From DASXZH01 sp036502005 (GTDB lineage: Bacteria; Armatimonadota; Fimbriimonadia; Fimbriimonadales; Fimbriimonadaceae): a DNA stretch of 64,000 nt. A program made the translations under genes and the position numbers. The notes beneath the pieces are model-generated. The model had not been told where the DNA came from, did not search any database, and saw nothing but the letters and a program-made list of their open reading frames with translations. Below, piece by piece: positions 1-9,004 of the stretch (position 1 is its first letter; every line of letters starts with the position of its first letter). The stretch covers positions 34,885 through 98,884 of the forward strand of contig DASXZH010000038.1 in NCBI GenBank assembly GCA_036502005.1, in the 5' to 3' direction.

Positions 1-906
1 CCGCTTGCCCTTATGTCGTTTACGGACGTTCGCCTATCAAGCCTGCTGCGAACGTTTATCGATGGCATTCCACTCGATTTAGCGAGCAGATTACTTCCCA
101 AAAAAACGCGGTTTCAACTCGGCTTGATGCTGCACATTCACGGGCATGCCAAAGCGCAGGCGGGAAAGTCGGACGGTAAAGCGCCAGCGGGTGGGATGAC
201 TAAAACTGCCATGAAGGGCATAATCTCCAACCTAGAGAGCACTGTTTCCAAGCTGACTTACGAGGCAAAGGACACGGAGTGGGCTGACTATTACTCCCAA
301 ACCAACTACTCTCAGGGGGCGCGAACAGAAAAGGAAAAGTTGGTCGCGCAATATTTAGGGCTGATCACGCCAAGCCCCAAGACAGCGTGGGATCTTGGAG
401 CGAACACCGGAGAATTCAGTAGGATAGCGAGCGAAGCCGGCATCTCGACCATCGCATGGGACATTGACCCGGCTGCGGTCGAGAAAGGCTACCAAATGGT
501 TAAATCGGCCGGTATTTCGAATCTATTGCCCCTCCTAGAAGACTTCTCGAATCCCAGCCCATCTCTCGGTTGGGCAAATCAGGAGAGGCAATCCTTAGAG
601 GAACGCGGCCGCGTGGATGCCGTCATGGCATTGGCCCTCATTCACCACCTGGCAATCGGAAACAATGTGCCCCTTGCAGACGTAGCCACTTTTTTCGTCT
701 CCTTGGCCAAATGGGCGATCGTCGAATTTGTACCAAAAGAAGACTCCCAGACGCAAAAGCTGCTCCATGCCAGGAAAGACGTCTTTACCGATTACTCAGA
801 AGAGGGCTTCGAGACAGCATTCGGCCGATGGTATCAAATCGTTAAAAAGGACAAAATTGAGGGCAGCCATCGCACTCTATACCTCTTGAAGGAACGGGGC
901 CAGTGA
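1..906 (+). CDS. Class I SAM-dependent methyltransferase, NoeA-like (5' end outside window)
   Basis: The reading frame is open to base 1 and the codons before the first ATG (base 13) read PLAL, so I treat this as the C-terminal part of a longer gene. The segment PLALMSFTDVRLSSLL and the following IDGIPLDLASRLLP match my memory of a family of about 450-480 aa methyltransferases related to nodulation protein NoeA, in which this segment lies mid-protein. Counting from the ATG, the SAM-binding glycine loop DLGANTG is at about residues 127-133, the acidic end of strand 2 (AWDID) at 148-152, and a motif IV-like stretch (ALALIHHLAIGN) near 208. The substrate is unknown. It overlaps the next gene by 4 bp (GTGA), so the two are probably translationally coupled. 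Confidence 0.8.
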   Translation, partial: PLALMSFTDVRLSSLLRTFIDGIPLDLASRLLPKKTRFQLGLMLHIHGHAKAQAGKSDGKAPAGGMTKTAMKGIISNLESTVSKLTYEAKDTEWADYYSQTNYSQGARTEKEKLVAQYLGLITPSPKTAWDLGANTGEFSRIASEAGISTIAWDIDPAAVEKGYQMVKSAGISNLLPLLEDFSNPSPSLGWANQERQSLEERGRVDAVMALALIHHLAIGNNVPLADVATFFVSLAKWAIVEFVPKEDSQTQKLLHARKDVFTDYSEEGFETAFGRWYQIVKKDKIEGSHRTLYLLKERGQ

Positions 907-2471
907 AGGACAAGAAGAGGATTTTCCCTTTTCATCCTTTTTGTGTCGGGTTCTACCCGGTGATTTCATTGTATTCGCACAACTTGGCGTTGTTTCCAGC
1001 ACCTGATTTGTTGCGACCCTGCCTCATTGTATTTGGTGCCACGACCGCGCTCTACGGACTGCTCTTTTTGATCTTCAGAAAGCTTGAAAAAGCTGCATTC
1101 GTGACATCCATCATCTTAATTCTCTTCTTCTCATTTTCATTGGTGTCCGAGGGTATCGGAGCGGTCGTTCCATTATATGTTCAGGGCATAATTCCCGGCG
1201 GAACAAGCTCACTTTGGATTCTTCTAGCCCTGATTGCCGTTATATTAGCTTCGTGGAAATGGAAGAAGAGCTTGGCGCCCGTAACTGGCTTTATGAATGT
1301 GGCGAGCGGTGTGCTGCTTGTACTTCCAATCGGATCAACGATCCTTGGCTTAATCCACATTGAACAGGCGTTACGACAGTTACCTTCAGAAAAGACCAGC
1401 ATTTCCACAGTTGCAGCTAAGGACATGCCCGACATCTACTACATCATTTTGGATGGGTATGGGCGTGAGGATGCCCTGCAGCGCTATTTTGGTTACTCAA
1501 ACCAACCCTTTGTTAAGGCTCTCCAGGATCGAGGGTTTTATGTAGCCGACCAAAGCAGGTCAAACTACTGCCAAACGGAATTGTCTCTCGCTTCCTCTTT
1601 AAACATGGATTTTGTGAAAACCTTGCTTCCAAATCCATCGGACGTGTTCGTACGCGCGCCTCTCGATAGGCTGCTGGATAAAAGCGCGGTTTCGACTTTT
1701 TTGAAGCGGCGAGGCTACGAATACGTCGCCGTCACCTCCGGATTCCCTGGGGTTCAGCCGCATTCCGCGGATATTCTCCTTAGCAACCCCAGTCGCTATT
1801 CTTTATTTGAGACGACTCTATTGGAGACAACGCCGTTCCGGGCATCATCCGAAGCCACCAGTTCGATGTACGATTCGAGGCGAAATGATTTGCTTGGGGC
1901 TCTCACCAATCTACAAACGCTTGAGCCACGAGGCCTTAAACCCCGATTCGTCTTTGCTCACATATTGGCGCCCCACCCTCCATTTGTAATTAGTGCGGAT
2001 GGCGCCTCAATAAGGCCGAAGCATGGAGCGTATGGTTTTTGGGACGCGAGCGCATACTTTGCGGTCGGAGGCACCAAAGAAGAATATCAAACTGGGTATA
2101 TCGGCCAACTCCAATACCTAAATTCGAGAGTCTTACAAATCGTTGACCATTTGGTCAAAATCTCCCAAACTCCGCCCATTATTATCTTACAGGGCGACCA
2201 CGGCTCACGGGAGTATCTGGATCAAAACAATCTAGCCAAGAGCGATGTTCGGGAAGCGTTCAGAAACTTTAATGCGTTCCTTGTCTCACCCCAAGTGCGA
2301 AAAAACCTTTACGCCTCAATTACACCGGTGAACTCGTTTCGCATGATACTAGATGGACTATTTGGAGCAAACTACAGCCGGATGCCGGATATAAGCTACT
2401 ACTCCACATGGGACCACCCCTTTGTCGATGTTGACGTGACGCAGAAAGTTTTGAAGCCGTTGTATCCCTAG
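903..2471 (+). CDS. Membrane-anchored sulfatase-like (alkaline phosphatase superfamily) protein
   Basis: A 522-aa protein with a GTG start overlapping the upstream methyltransferase stop. The first ~165 residues carry several hydrophobic segments (about 10-35, 40-60, 68-90, 100-118, 135-155). A periplasmic sulfatase-fold domain then begins with MPDIYYIILDGYGR, where the Asp residues are the expected metal ligands. Further family-like segments are CQTELSLASSLNMDF (likely nucleophile region, Thr or Ser), FAHILAPHPPFV, and QGDHGSR, the late Asp-His metal-binding pair. This resembles the LTA-synthase/phosphoethanolamine-transferase branch, so a role in envelope polymer or glycan modification is plausible but not shown. 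It meets the next gene tail-to-tail, sharing the palindrome CTAG as both stop codons. Confidence 0.72.
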   Translation: MKDKKRIFPFHPFCVGFYPVISLYSHNLALFPAPDLLRPCLIVFGATTALYGLLFLIFRKLEKAAFVTSIILILFFSFSLVSEGIGAVVPLYVQGIIPGGTSSLWILLALIAVILASWKWKKSLAPVTGFMNVASGVLLVLPIGSTILGLIHIEQALRQLPSEKTSISTVAAKDMPDIYYIILDGYGREDALQRYFGYSNQPFVKALQDRGFYVADQSRSNYCQTELSLASSLNMDFVKTLLPNPSDVFVRAPLDRLLDKSAVSTFLKRRGYEYVAVTSGFPGVQPHSADILLSNPSRYSLFETTLLETTPFRASSEATSSMYDSRRNDLLGALTNLQTLEPRGLKPRFVFAHILAPHPPFVISADGASIRPKHGAYGFWDASAYFAVGGTKEEYQTGYIGQLQYLNSRVLQIVDHLVKISQTPPIIILQGDHGSREYLDQNNLAKSDVREAFRNFNAFLVSPQVRKNLYASITPVNSFRMILDGLFGANYSRMPDISYYSTWDHPFVDVDVTQKVLKPLYP

Positions 2472-5110
2472 ACGTGATCGGAATAGGCGGTGACATATAA
2501 CTGCTGAATTATCTTCGCAATAAGACCCGTCCACCCGGTTTGGTGGCTCGCGCCCAATCCTTTTCCAGTATCCCCATTGAAATATTCAAAATAGAGGTTC
2601 AAACCCTTGGAACTTTCGTGGCTAAATATATTGTTGCCGGCAAGTGCGGGTGGTAAGCCCTTTCCACCTTTGGTCCGAAGGAATATCGAAAGTAAGCGTT
2701 TTTCCAAATCGGCCGCCACTTCGGCCATGGTTGCCGTTTTGCCGGAACCTGCCGGATATTCTGCAGACAGACTTTCGCCATAGTAAAAGTCCAATCTCTG
2801 CAAGGCTTCAATAAGGAGATAGTTGGGAGGGAACCAAATCGGGCCCCTCCAGTTGGAGTTTCCTCCAAAGCTGCCCGTGGTCGATTCCGCTGGCTCGTAG
2901 TCGATCGTATAGCTGTGTCCCGCAATGTTAAGCGTGTAGGGGTTGTCTTCATACACCTTGGAAAGGCTTCTTATACCAAATGGTGAAAGGAATTCCTTTT
3001 CATCAAAAAGCTTGGTCAGAATGCGGTCGAGTTTGTCTTTGCTGACCAGTGATAGAAGCAGCCTTTGGCCTTGGCCGGGAACCGTCATCGGCATGATGAA
3101 CTCCGACAGTTCGGGTCTGTGCTCCAGCAGCCATTCGATCCGTCGGCTAAAGTGCGGAAATTTCTCAAGGGTGTCGGCCTCTAGAACGGCAGTTGCAAAA
3201 AGTGGCATAAGCCCAACCATGCTGCGCACTTTAACGTATTGATTCGGCTCTCCTTCGCGGTATAGAGCGTCGTAATAGAAGCCGTCCTCATCGTCCCATA
3301 GCTTTAATCCATCCTGCCCAGCAACATTCACGGAATGGGAGATGAAGAGAAAATGCTCAATGAATTTTGAGGCGACATCTTCGTAAGCGCTATTAAAGGT
3401 TGCGAGTTCAAGCGCGATGCTAAGCATTGTAAGGCAGTAGCTGGCCATCCAACTGGTTCCATCAGATTGCTCAACTTGGCTTCCATCGGGCAATGGCTGA
3501 TTGCGGTCGAACACTCCGATATTATCAAGGCCCAAGAACCCGCCTTCGAAAACATTGCGATCATCGGGGTCCTTTCGGTCGACCCACCATGTGAAATTGA
3601 GAAGCAGCTTGTGGAAAACGCGTTCAAGAAAGTTGATATCGCCCTTTCCGGTGGCCCTCGCTTCAATCCGATAGACACGCCATGCTGCCCATGCGTGAAC
3701 GGGCGGGTTGACGTCGCTAAAAGACCATTCGTAGGCCGGGATCTGGCCGTTCGGATGGAGATACCATTCCCGTAGAAGCAGGATCAACTGATATTTGGCG
3801 AAATCAGGGTCCACAAGAGCCAACGAAATCGTGTGAAATGCCAAGTCCCAAGAGGCAAACCATGGGTACTCCCACTTATCGGGCATCGATAGAACTTCGG
3901 ACGCCAGAAAATGGGTCCAGCCTTTGTTTCGGCCCTGCTTGCGGCTTTCCGGAGGAGGCGGCTGCAAGGGGTCGCCGTTCAGCCACAGATTTACATCGTA
4001 ATGGTAATACTGTTTGCTCCACAGCAAGCCCGCAAATGCCTGCCGCTGAATCGTTTTAAGCTCTTGCGATAAACCGGGCGTGAGTTCTTCGTAAAACTCA
4101 TCCGCCTCCTTGATTCTCTGCACAAAAAGGGCTTGATACTCTTTAGGGTCGAGCGGCTCAGAATCCTGAGCGAAAGAGAGATGAATGGTTTTGCTTTCGC
4201 CGGGATCAAGCTCGAAATCATAGATCGCGGCGGCTTTAGATCCCGTTTGAGCGGGATTGACGGCGTCCAACTCTCCATTTACCACGTACCTGTGGAAGGC
4301 GTCTTTTACGTAGGGATTGGGATTTGGAACTCCATAGAGTTTTTCGACATTCGTGTCGTTTTCGGTAAAGATCGTAGTTGGAAACCCTTCGATGCCAATT
4401 TGATAAACCCCATAGCGTGGATGATTGATTACAAAATTATCTAGCTGCGATTTTTGAATCTGTGGCCTTTCGCCGCCGCTCCACGACCACCGGTTTCGAA
4501 ACCAGACCTGGGGCATTATAACCAGCCGCGATTTTTCTGGCCCCTGGTTGGTCGCCGTGATTCGGATAACGGAGTCATTCACGTCCACCTTGGCGTATTC
4601 GACCACCACTGAGAAGTAGCGCCCCTCGTCAAAAACCCCTGTGTCAGCAATCTCGAATTCGGGATCGCATTTTCCTCTCCTCGCGTTCTCTGTAATGAGT
4701 TGCTCGTAAGGAAATTCAGCCTGGGGATAGTGGTACATCGCCTTCATGTAGCTGTGCGTTGGGGTGCTATCCAGATAGAAGTAGCACTCCTTAACGTCTT
4801 CACCATGATTGCCCTGGCTGTTGGTTAGGCCAAATAGGCGCTCCTTCAGAATGGGGTCTTTTCCATTCCAGAGGGCAATGCCAAAGCAGAACATTCCGTG
4901 CCGGTCGCTTATTCCAAGAAGGCCATCTTCACCCCAGCGGTAGGCCCGAGAACGGGCGTGGTCATGCGGGAAGTAGTCCCATGCATCTCCACATTCGGAG
5001 TAATCCTCGCGAACGGTTCCCCACTGCCGTTCGGAGAGATAAGGGCCCCACCTATGCCACAAGGCCTCCTGTGACGAGTTTTCTTCGAGGCGGAGTTTTT
5101 CGGCATTCAT
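2468..5110 (-). CDS. GH63-type glucosidase (MGH1-like glycoside hydrolase)
   Basis: An 880-aa protein with no obvious signal peptide. It starts with the long N-terminal region typical of bacterial GH63-like glucosidases: RWGPYLSERQWGTVREDYS, DAWDYFPHDHARSRAYRWG and DGLLGISDRHG. The C-terminal (alpha/alpha)6-barrel region includes WEYPWFASWDLAFH, GGFLGLDNIGVFDR, SWMASYCLTML, NWRGPIWFPPNYLLIEAL and HQTGWTGLIAKI. In this family two acidic residues hydrolyse alpha-glucosidic bonds with inversion. The complete length suggests an intact cytosolic enzyme for alpha-glucosides or glycogen/trehalose-like substrates; I cannot name the substrate. It stands alone on this strand and ends tail-to-tail with the sulfatase-like gene. 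Confidence 0.85.
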   Translation of the reverse strand: MNAEKLRLEENSSQEALWHRWGPYLSERQWGTVREDYSECGDAWDYFPHDHARSRAYRWGEDGLLGISDRHGMFCFGIALWNGKDPILKERLFGLTNSQGNHGEDVKECYFYLDSTPTHSYMKAMYHYPQAEFPYEQLITENARRGKCDPEFEIADTGVFDEGRYFSVVVEYAKVDVNDSVIRITATNQGPEKSRLVIMPQVWFRNRWSWSGGERPQIQKSQLDNFVINHPRYGVYQIGIEGFPTTIFTENDTNVEKLYGVPNPNPYVKDAFHRYVVNGELDAVNPAQTGSKAAAIYDFELDPGESKTIHLSFAQDSEPLDPKEYQALFVQRIKEADEFYEELTPGLSQELKTIQRQAFAGLLWSKQYYHYDVNLWLNGDPLQPPPPESRKQGRNKGWTHFLASEVLSMPDKWEYPWFASWDLAFHTISLALVDPDFAKYQLILLLREWYLHPNGQIPAYEWSFSDVNPPVHAWAAWRVYRIEARATGKGDINFLERVFHKLLLNFTWWVDRKDPDDRNVFEGGFLGLDNIGVFDRNQPLPDGSQVEQSDGTSWMASYCLTMLSIALELATFNSAYEDVASKFIEHFLFISHSVNVAGQDGLKLWDDEDGFYYDALYREGEPNQYVKVRSMVGLMPLFATAVLEADTLEKFPHFSRRIEWLLEHRPELSEFIMPMTVPGQGQRLLLSLVSKDKLDRILTKLFDEKEFLSPFGIRSLSKVYEDNPYTLNIAGHSYTIDYEPAESTTGSFGGNSNWRGPIWFPPNYLLIEALQRLDFYYGESLSAEYPAGSGKTATMAEVAADLEKRLLSIFLRTKGGKGLPPALAGNNIFSHESSKGLNLYFEYFNGDTGKGLGASHQTGWTGLIAKIIQQLYVTAYSDHV

Positions 5111-5135
5111 TGGTAGGAGTTTAGCCGCACCAGCA

Positions 5136-5250
5136 GGTCCTCAGTCTCAAGTGTCGAGTCCTGGATCTCGCTTTACCTACTTTCGCCACGATTAGGTGCT
5201 GGGTGGAACATTGAGCGATGCAGGACTGAGGACTCAACACTGAAGACTCC
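5136..5250. repeat. Imperfect intergenic inverted repeat
   Basis: An arm around 5144-5162 (GTCTCAAGTGTCGAGTCCT) and an arm around 5226-5246 are inverted copies with about 16 of 19 matches. The GAGTCCT/CAGTCCTG words recur within it. It lies between the divergent glucosidase and methionine genes and looks like one of the many short palindromic intergenic elements in this window. No coding potential seen. Confidence 0.4.
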
Positions 5251-5258
5251 CTTTAAGT

Positions 5259-5264
5259 TATAAT
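5259..5264 (+). promoter_or_regulatory. Candidate -10 box for the methionine operon
   Basis: A perfect TATAAT lies 10 bp before the ATG at 5275. No convincing -35 box is visible at 17 bp. The spacing would start transcription at or very near that ATG, implying a leaderless message. No SAM or T-box riboswitch is recognisable between 5111 and 5417. Confidence 0.4.
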
Positions 5265-5274
5265 TGAACCTATC

Positions 5275-5421
5275 ATGGACACTCTTAAGTTAAAACAGTT
5301 CTTTCCCAATCACGATGGAGTGATTCCCATGATGATGCGCCGCATCATTTTGGAAAATGTTGTTCTCGGCGCCATCGTTCCAGGCGTCGACACCGAATGC
5401 CTGGGAAACGATAAAGCGTGA
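5275..5421 (+). CDS. Possible 48-aa ORF coupled to homoserine dehydrogenase
   Basis: A short ORF (begins MDTLKLKQFFPNHDG, contains MMMRRIILENVVLGAIVPG, ends LGNDKA) begins right after a TATAAT box and ends with TGA inside the GTGA that starts hom. No Shine-Dalgarno is visible before its ATG, consistent with leaderless initiation. The overlap suggests translational coupling, as for a leader peptide or small regulatory ORF. I recognise no domain. It could also be chance, with hom simply having a longer leader; its composition is ordinary coding-like and gives no firm answer. Confidence 0.35.
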   Translation: MDTLKLKQFFPNHDGVIPMMMRRIILENVVLGAIVPGVDTECLGNDKA

Positions 5422-6743
5422 GCACTCCTGCCCCCGTACTCAACCCCCAACGTGGGGTTCCACCCACTACCGTGCGGGTTGCTATCCTTGGATTTGGAAC
5501 GGTTGGTCTGGGCACCTATCGGATGCTGGAGTCCAACAAATCGGCTATTGAATCCAAAGTTGGCGCGCGGATCGAGATCTTCAAGATCGGCATCAAGAAT
5601 CCAAACAAGAAACGCGAAGCCCCTGCCGAGCTTTTTACGACCGATATCGAGAGCATTGTTGCTGACTCGAATATTGACGTGATCCTGGAGCTTATTGGCG
5701 GCGAGGAACCTGCCAAGCACCTAATCGAAAAGGCGTTGCGAAACGGCAAGCATGTGATCACCGCTAACAAGGAGCTTATGGCCAAACACGGACCTGGGCT
5801 GCTACGGATTGCAGCCGAGCAATGCTTGGACCTTCATTTCGAAGCTGCTGTAGGCGGCGGAATTCCGCTCATTCAGCCTTTAAAACATCAGCTAGCGGGC
5901 AACGACGTGCTGAAAATGATGGGGATTCTGAACGGCACAACCAACTACATCCTAACGAATATGTCTCGCGATGGCGCGGACTATGGCCCGAGTTTGAGCG
6001 AAGCGCAAGCAAAAGGCTATGCAGAAGCCGATCCCCGAAACGACGTTGAAGGTTGCGATGTGCGGTACAAGCTGGCCATCCTTGCTTCAATCGCCTTCGG
6101 CAAAGAAGTTCCCCCCGAAGAAGTTTATTGCGAAGGCATCACCAAACTTGAAAAGCGCGATATAGAACTCGCCCACATGTTTGGCTATGAGATCAAACTT
6201 TTAGGAATCGTCGAATCTCGGCCAGATGGCTTGCTCGCCCGAGTTCATCCTACTTTTCTGCCCAAAGACCACCAACTAGCAAATGTGAATGGTGTCTTCA
6301 ATGCCCTTTGGCTGAAGGGAGACTTTGTTGGGGATCTGATGTTTAGCGGCCGGGGCGCCGGCGCCGATCCAACAGGGTCGGCGGTTGTGGGCGATCTCAT
6401 TGATGTAGCTCGAAATATGCGATTGGGCGGCGCTGGGAATAACGTGCTACCGGAAGAAGGAGCCAATCTTTTACCAATTGGTGAACTAACCGCCCGCTAT
6501 TATTTACGCATCAACGTGGACGATCAGCCCAGCGTTTTGGGGCAAGTTGCTACGATTCTCGGCGAGAACAACGTATCGCTTGCAGCAATGGAAATGAAGG
6601 TGTTAAACGCGGCAAGCTCGCTCGGAGAGATCGTTTTCCTGACTCACCCATGCAAGGAGAGCTCCTTCCAAAAGGCCGTAGATGCCATCGAAGAATTACA
6701 AGTCATTAAGAAAATAGCTAACTGGATCAGAGTGGAACAATGA
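5418..6743 (+). CDS. hom: Homoserine dehydrogenase
   Basis: A 441-aa NAD(P)-dependent homoserine dehydrogenase that reduces aspartate semialdehyde to homoserine for methionine and threonine synthesis. The Rossmann glycine motif GFGTVG is at residues 25-30. The catalytic domain is recognisable in AAVGGGIPLIQPL, GILNGTTNYILTNM, AKGYAEADPRNDVEGCD and FSGRGAGADPTGSAVVGDL. A C-terminal ACT domain (YYLRINVDDQPSVLGQVA onward) is the usual site of allosteric control by an amino acid. There is no fused aspartokinase domain. The GTG start at 5418 overlaps the 48-aa ORF, and the stop overlaps the next start by 4 bp (ATGA), so hom, the PLP enzyme and metX form one operon. Confidence 0.95.
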   Translation: MSTPAPVLNPQRGVPPTTVRVAILGFGTVGLGTYRMLESNKSAIESKVGARIEIFKIGIKNPNKKREAPAELFTTDIESIVADSNIDVILELIGGEEPAKHLIEKALRNGKHVITANKELMAKHGPGLLRIAAEQCLDLHFEAAVGGGIPLIQPLKHQLAGNDVLKMMGILNGTTNYILTNMSRDGADYGPSLSEAQAKGYAEADPRNDVEGCDVRYKLAILASIAFGKEVPPEEVYCEGITKLEKRDIELAHMFGYEIKLLGIVESRPDGLLARVHPTFLPKDHQLANVNGVFNALWLKGDFVGDLMFSGRGAGADPTGSAVVGDLIDVARNMRLGGAGNNVLPEEGANLLPIGELTARYYLRINVDDQPSVLGQVATILGENNVSLAAMEMKVLNAASSLGEIVFLTHPCKESSFQKAVDAIEELQVIKKIANWIRVEQ

Positions 6744-7912
6744 GATTTGCAACTAAAGTTATTCGGGTCGCGCAAGACCCCGACCCTATGCACGGTGCGG
6801 TAATCAACCCCGTTTACCAATCGGCAACGTTCGTTTGGAAAAATCTGGACAAGTATCCGCAGTTCGATTACACCCGCGTTTGTAATCCTAACAAGGATTC
6901 TTTGGAGCAAGTGCTTGCTTCTTTAGAAGGAGCGAACCATTGCGTCTATGTGGGCAGCGGCATGGCGGCAATTCTAATGGCGTTTAGCTTGTTGAAGTCG
7001 GGCGACCATCTGCTGATTGCGAACGATATCTATGGCGGCACCTGGCGCATGGCCCACGAGATCATCGATCGAAATGGCATCGAGGTCAGCGACTTTGATG
7101 CGAACACTTTAGAGGATTTTGACCAAAAGGTCAAACCCAACACGAAGATGCTCATCTTTGAGGGTCCGACCAACCCCAAGCTCCGGATGCCGGATATCAA
7201 GGCTGTTTGCGATAAGGCAAAGGGATACGGGATCCTGACCGTCTTCGATAATACTTTCGCTTCGCCCTATTTGCTTAATCCGTTGGATTACGGCGTCGAT
7301 ATCGTCGTTCACTCAACCACCAAATATATTAATGGCCATAGCGACGTGATTGGCGGAGCGGTGCTCACCAACGATCCCGACTTGCACGAGAAGTTCTTCT
7401 TCTACAACCGGGCGGTTGGGTTGCCTCCCAGCCCCTTCGATACCTTCCTAACCCTACGCGGCCTTAAGACCCTGCCGGTTAGAATGCGGCAGCATTGCGA
7501 GAACGCCCAGAAGGTGGCAGAGCTTTTGTATGAAGACCCACGCGTTGAAGTCGTCAACTATCCCGGTTTGCCCTCTCATCCCGATTATGAGGTTGCCAAA
7601 AAGCAACTCCGAGGCTTTGGCGGCATGCTCTCTTTTGAGTTAAAAGGCGGGCGAGAGGAGGCTAAGGCATTTGCAGAAGCCACTCAAGTTTTCTTGCTGG
7701 CCGAGAGTCTGGGTGGAGTTGAGTCTTTGGTCGGTTATCCGTGGCTGATGTCTCACGGAAGCTTGACTGATGAGGACAAGCTCGCCCGTGGCATTCGGCC
7801 GATTTTGCTCAGGCTTAGCGTGGGAATCGAGGATATCGAAGACATACTCGAAGATCTGAGGCAGGCGCTGGATGCTGCATTTGCAAACTCCAAAGTGGCC
7901 GCTGCCCGCTAA
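6740..7912 (+). CDS. Cys/Met-metabolism PLP-dependent enzyme (cystathionine gamma-synthase/lyase type)
   Basis: A 390-aa fold-type I PLP enzyme of the trans-sulfuration family. The Schiff-base lysine is K195 in HSTTKYINGHSDVIGG. The phosphate-binding Tyr/Arg are in DYTRVCNPN (44-52), the PLP-stacking region is YVGSGMAAI, and the PLP-N1 Asp is in VFDNTFASP. The length fits cystathionine gamma-synthase, gamma/beta-lyase or methionine gamma-lyase better than the ~430-aa O-acetylhomoserine sulfhydrylase MetY. Being between hom and metX, it probably consumes the O-acylhomoserine made by MetX. Sequence alone does not separate the reaction specificities, so no symbol is given. There is a 4-bp overlap with hom and no gap to metX. 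Confidence 0.88.
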   Translation: MRFATKVIRVAQDPDPMHGAVINPVYQSATFVWKNLDKYPQFDYTRVCNPNKDSLEQVLASLEGANHCVYVGSGMAAILMAFSLLKSGDHLLIANDIYGGTWRMAHEIIDRNGIEVSDFDANTLEDFDQKVKPNTKMLIFEGPTNPKLRMPDIKAVCDKAKGYGILTVFDNTFASPYLLNPLDYGVDIVVHSTTKYINGHSDVIGGAVLTNDPDLHEKFFFYNRAVGLPPSPFDTFLTLRGLKTLPVRMRQHCENAQKVAELLYEDPRVEVVNYPGLPSHPDYEVAKKQLRGFGGMLSFELKGGREEAKAFAEATQVFLLAESLGGVESLVGYPWLMSHGSLTDEDKLARGIRPILLRLSVGIEDIEDILEDLRQALDAAFANSKVAAAR

Positions 7913-8995
7913 ATGGACGCCGACCTGTTTTCGGAGAACGAACGCACGGCACCGGTCGCCGACGCGCGTAAATTCGTAGATTTGGGCTCGCTAGGCACCG
8001 AATCGGGCGGATACCTACCGAACGTCCAGGTCGCCTACGAGACTTGGGGCGAGCTCAATGCTGCCCGCGACAACGCAATCCTGATCTGCCACGCAGTCTC
8101 CGGCGACTCGCACGCCATTGGTTGGTGGGGAAAGCTGATCGGACCCGGAAAACCGATCGATACGGATCGCTTTTTCGTAATTGGCAACAACCTGCTTGGA
8201 GGCTGCCAAGGCACGACCGGTCCATCCTCGCTGGCAGAAGATGGAAAACGCTATGGAAGCAGGTTTCCCGTGGTTACGGTGCGAGATATGGTTGAAGTTC
8301 AAAAACGACTAGTCGCTTCGCTCGGAATAACCCAGCTTTATGCCGCCATTGGTGGAAGCATGGGCGGATTCTTGGTGAGCGACTGGACTGTTCGCCATCC
8401 AGGGTTCGTTAAGAAAGCGTTCATTACGGCTAGCTGCCCGCGTTCCACCCCCATGCAGATAGGCTTCCACGAAGTGGCGAGGCAGGCAGTTGTGCGCGAC
8501 CAACACTGGAATAACGGCGACTACTACGATGCTGAGCAACCAAGCAACGGTTTGGCCCTTGCCCGAATGCTTGGGCATCTAACTTATCTAAGCCCCGACG
8601 CGTTCAAAACCAAGTTCAGCCGGAGACTTCAGGATCGTGAGCGGATCAACTACACGTGGGACGCCGAGTTCCAAGTGGAAAGCTACCTGCGCTACCAGGC
8701 TGAGGGCTTTACCAAGCGATTTGACGCCAACTCCTACCTCTGGATTTCAAAGGCGATGGACTATTTTTCGATCGATTCCTATGAGGGCTCGCGATCGGAA
8801 TATCTTTTTGCCTGCTTCACAAGTGATTGGTTTTATCCACCTTCAATGTCCCAGGAACTCCACGAAATGGCGCTCGCCGCCGGATGCAAGAGCACCTTTT
8901 TGGAAGTCGACCTTCCCTACGGCCACGATGCTTTTCTGCTAGACGGCGAGATCCAAGGCAAAGCTTTAACGGATTTTCTTCAACCTTGCCGGTAA
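7913..8995 (+). CDS. metX: Homoserine O-acyltransferase (MetX family)
   Basis: A 360-aa alpha/beta hydrolase-fold enzyme that activates homoserine with acetyl-CoA (or, in some members, succinyl-CoA). The nucleophile is S149 in GGSMGG, the acid is in FTSDWFYPP and the histidine in YGHDAFLLD, completing the triad. The family regions NNLLGGCQGTTGPSS and SNGLALARMLGHLTYLS are present. The ATG follows the upstream stop with zero spacing, so coupled translation is likely. MetX members can differ in acyl-donor use, so the donor is not settled here. Confidence 0.93.
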   Translation: MDADLFSENERTAPVADARKFVDLGSLGTESGGYLPNVQVAYETWGELNAARDNAILICHAVSGDSHAIGWWGKLIGPGKPIDTDRFFVIGNNLLGGCQGTTGPSSLAEDGKRYGSRFPVVTVRDMVEVQKRLVASLGITQLYAAIGGSMGGFLVSDWTVRHPGFVKKAFITASCPRSTPMQIGFHEVARQAVVRDQHWNNGDYYDAEQPSNGLALARMLGHLTYLSPDAFKTKFSRRLQDRERINYTWDAEFQVESYLRYQAEGFTKRFDANSYLWISKAMDYFSIDSYEGSRSEYLFACFTSDWFYPPSMSQELHEMALAAGCKSTFLEVDLPYGHDAFLLDGEIQGKALTDFLQPCR

Positions 8996-9004
8996 CATCC
9001 GTTC

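Noticed and set aside
5111..5417. SAM or T-box riboswitch before the methionine genes
   Set aside because: No conserved SAM-I/II/III core or T-box sequence is visible.
5310..5720. 136-aa minus-strand frame
   Set aside because: Antisense shadow of hom and the upstream micro-ORF.
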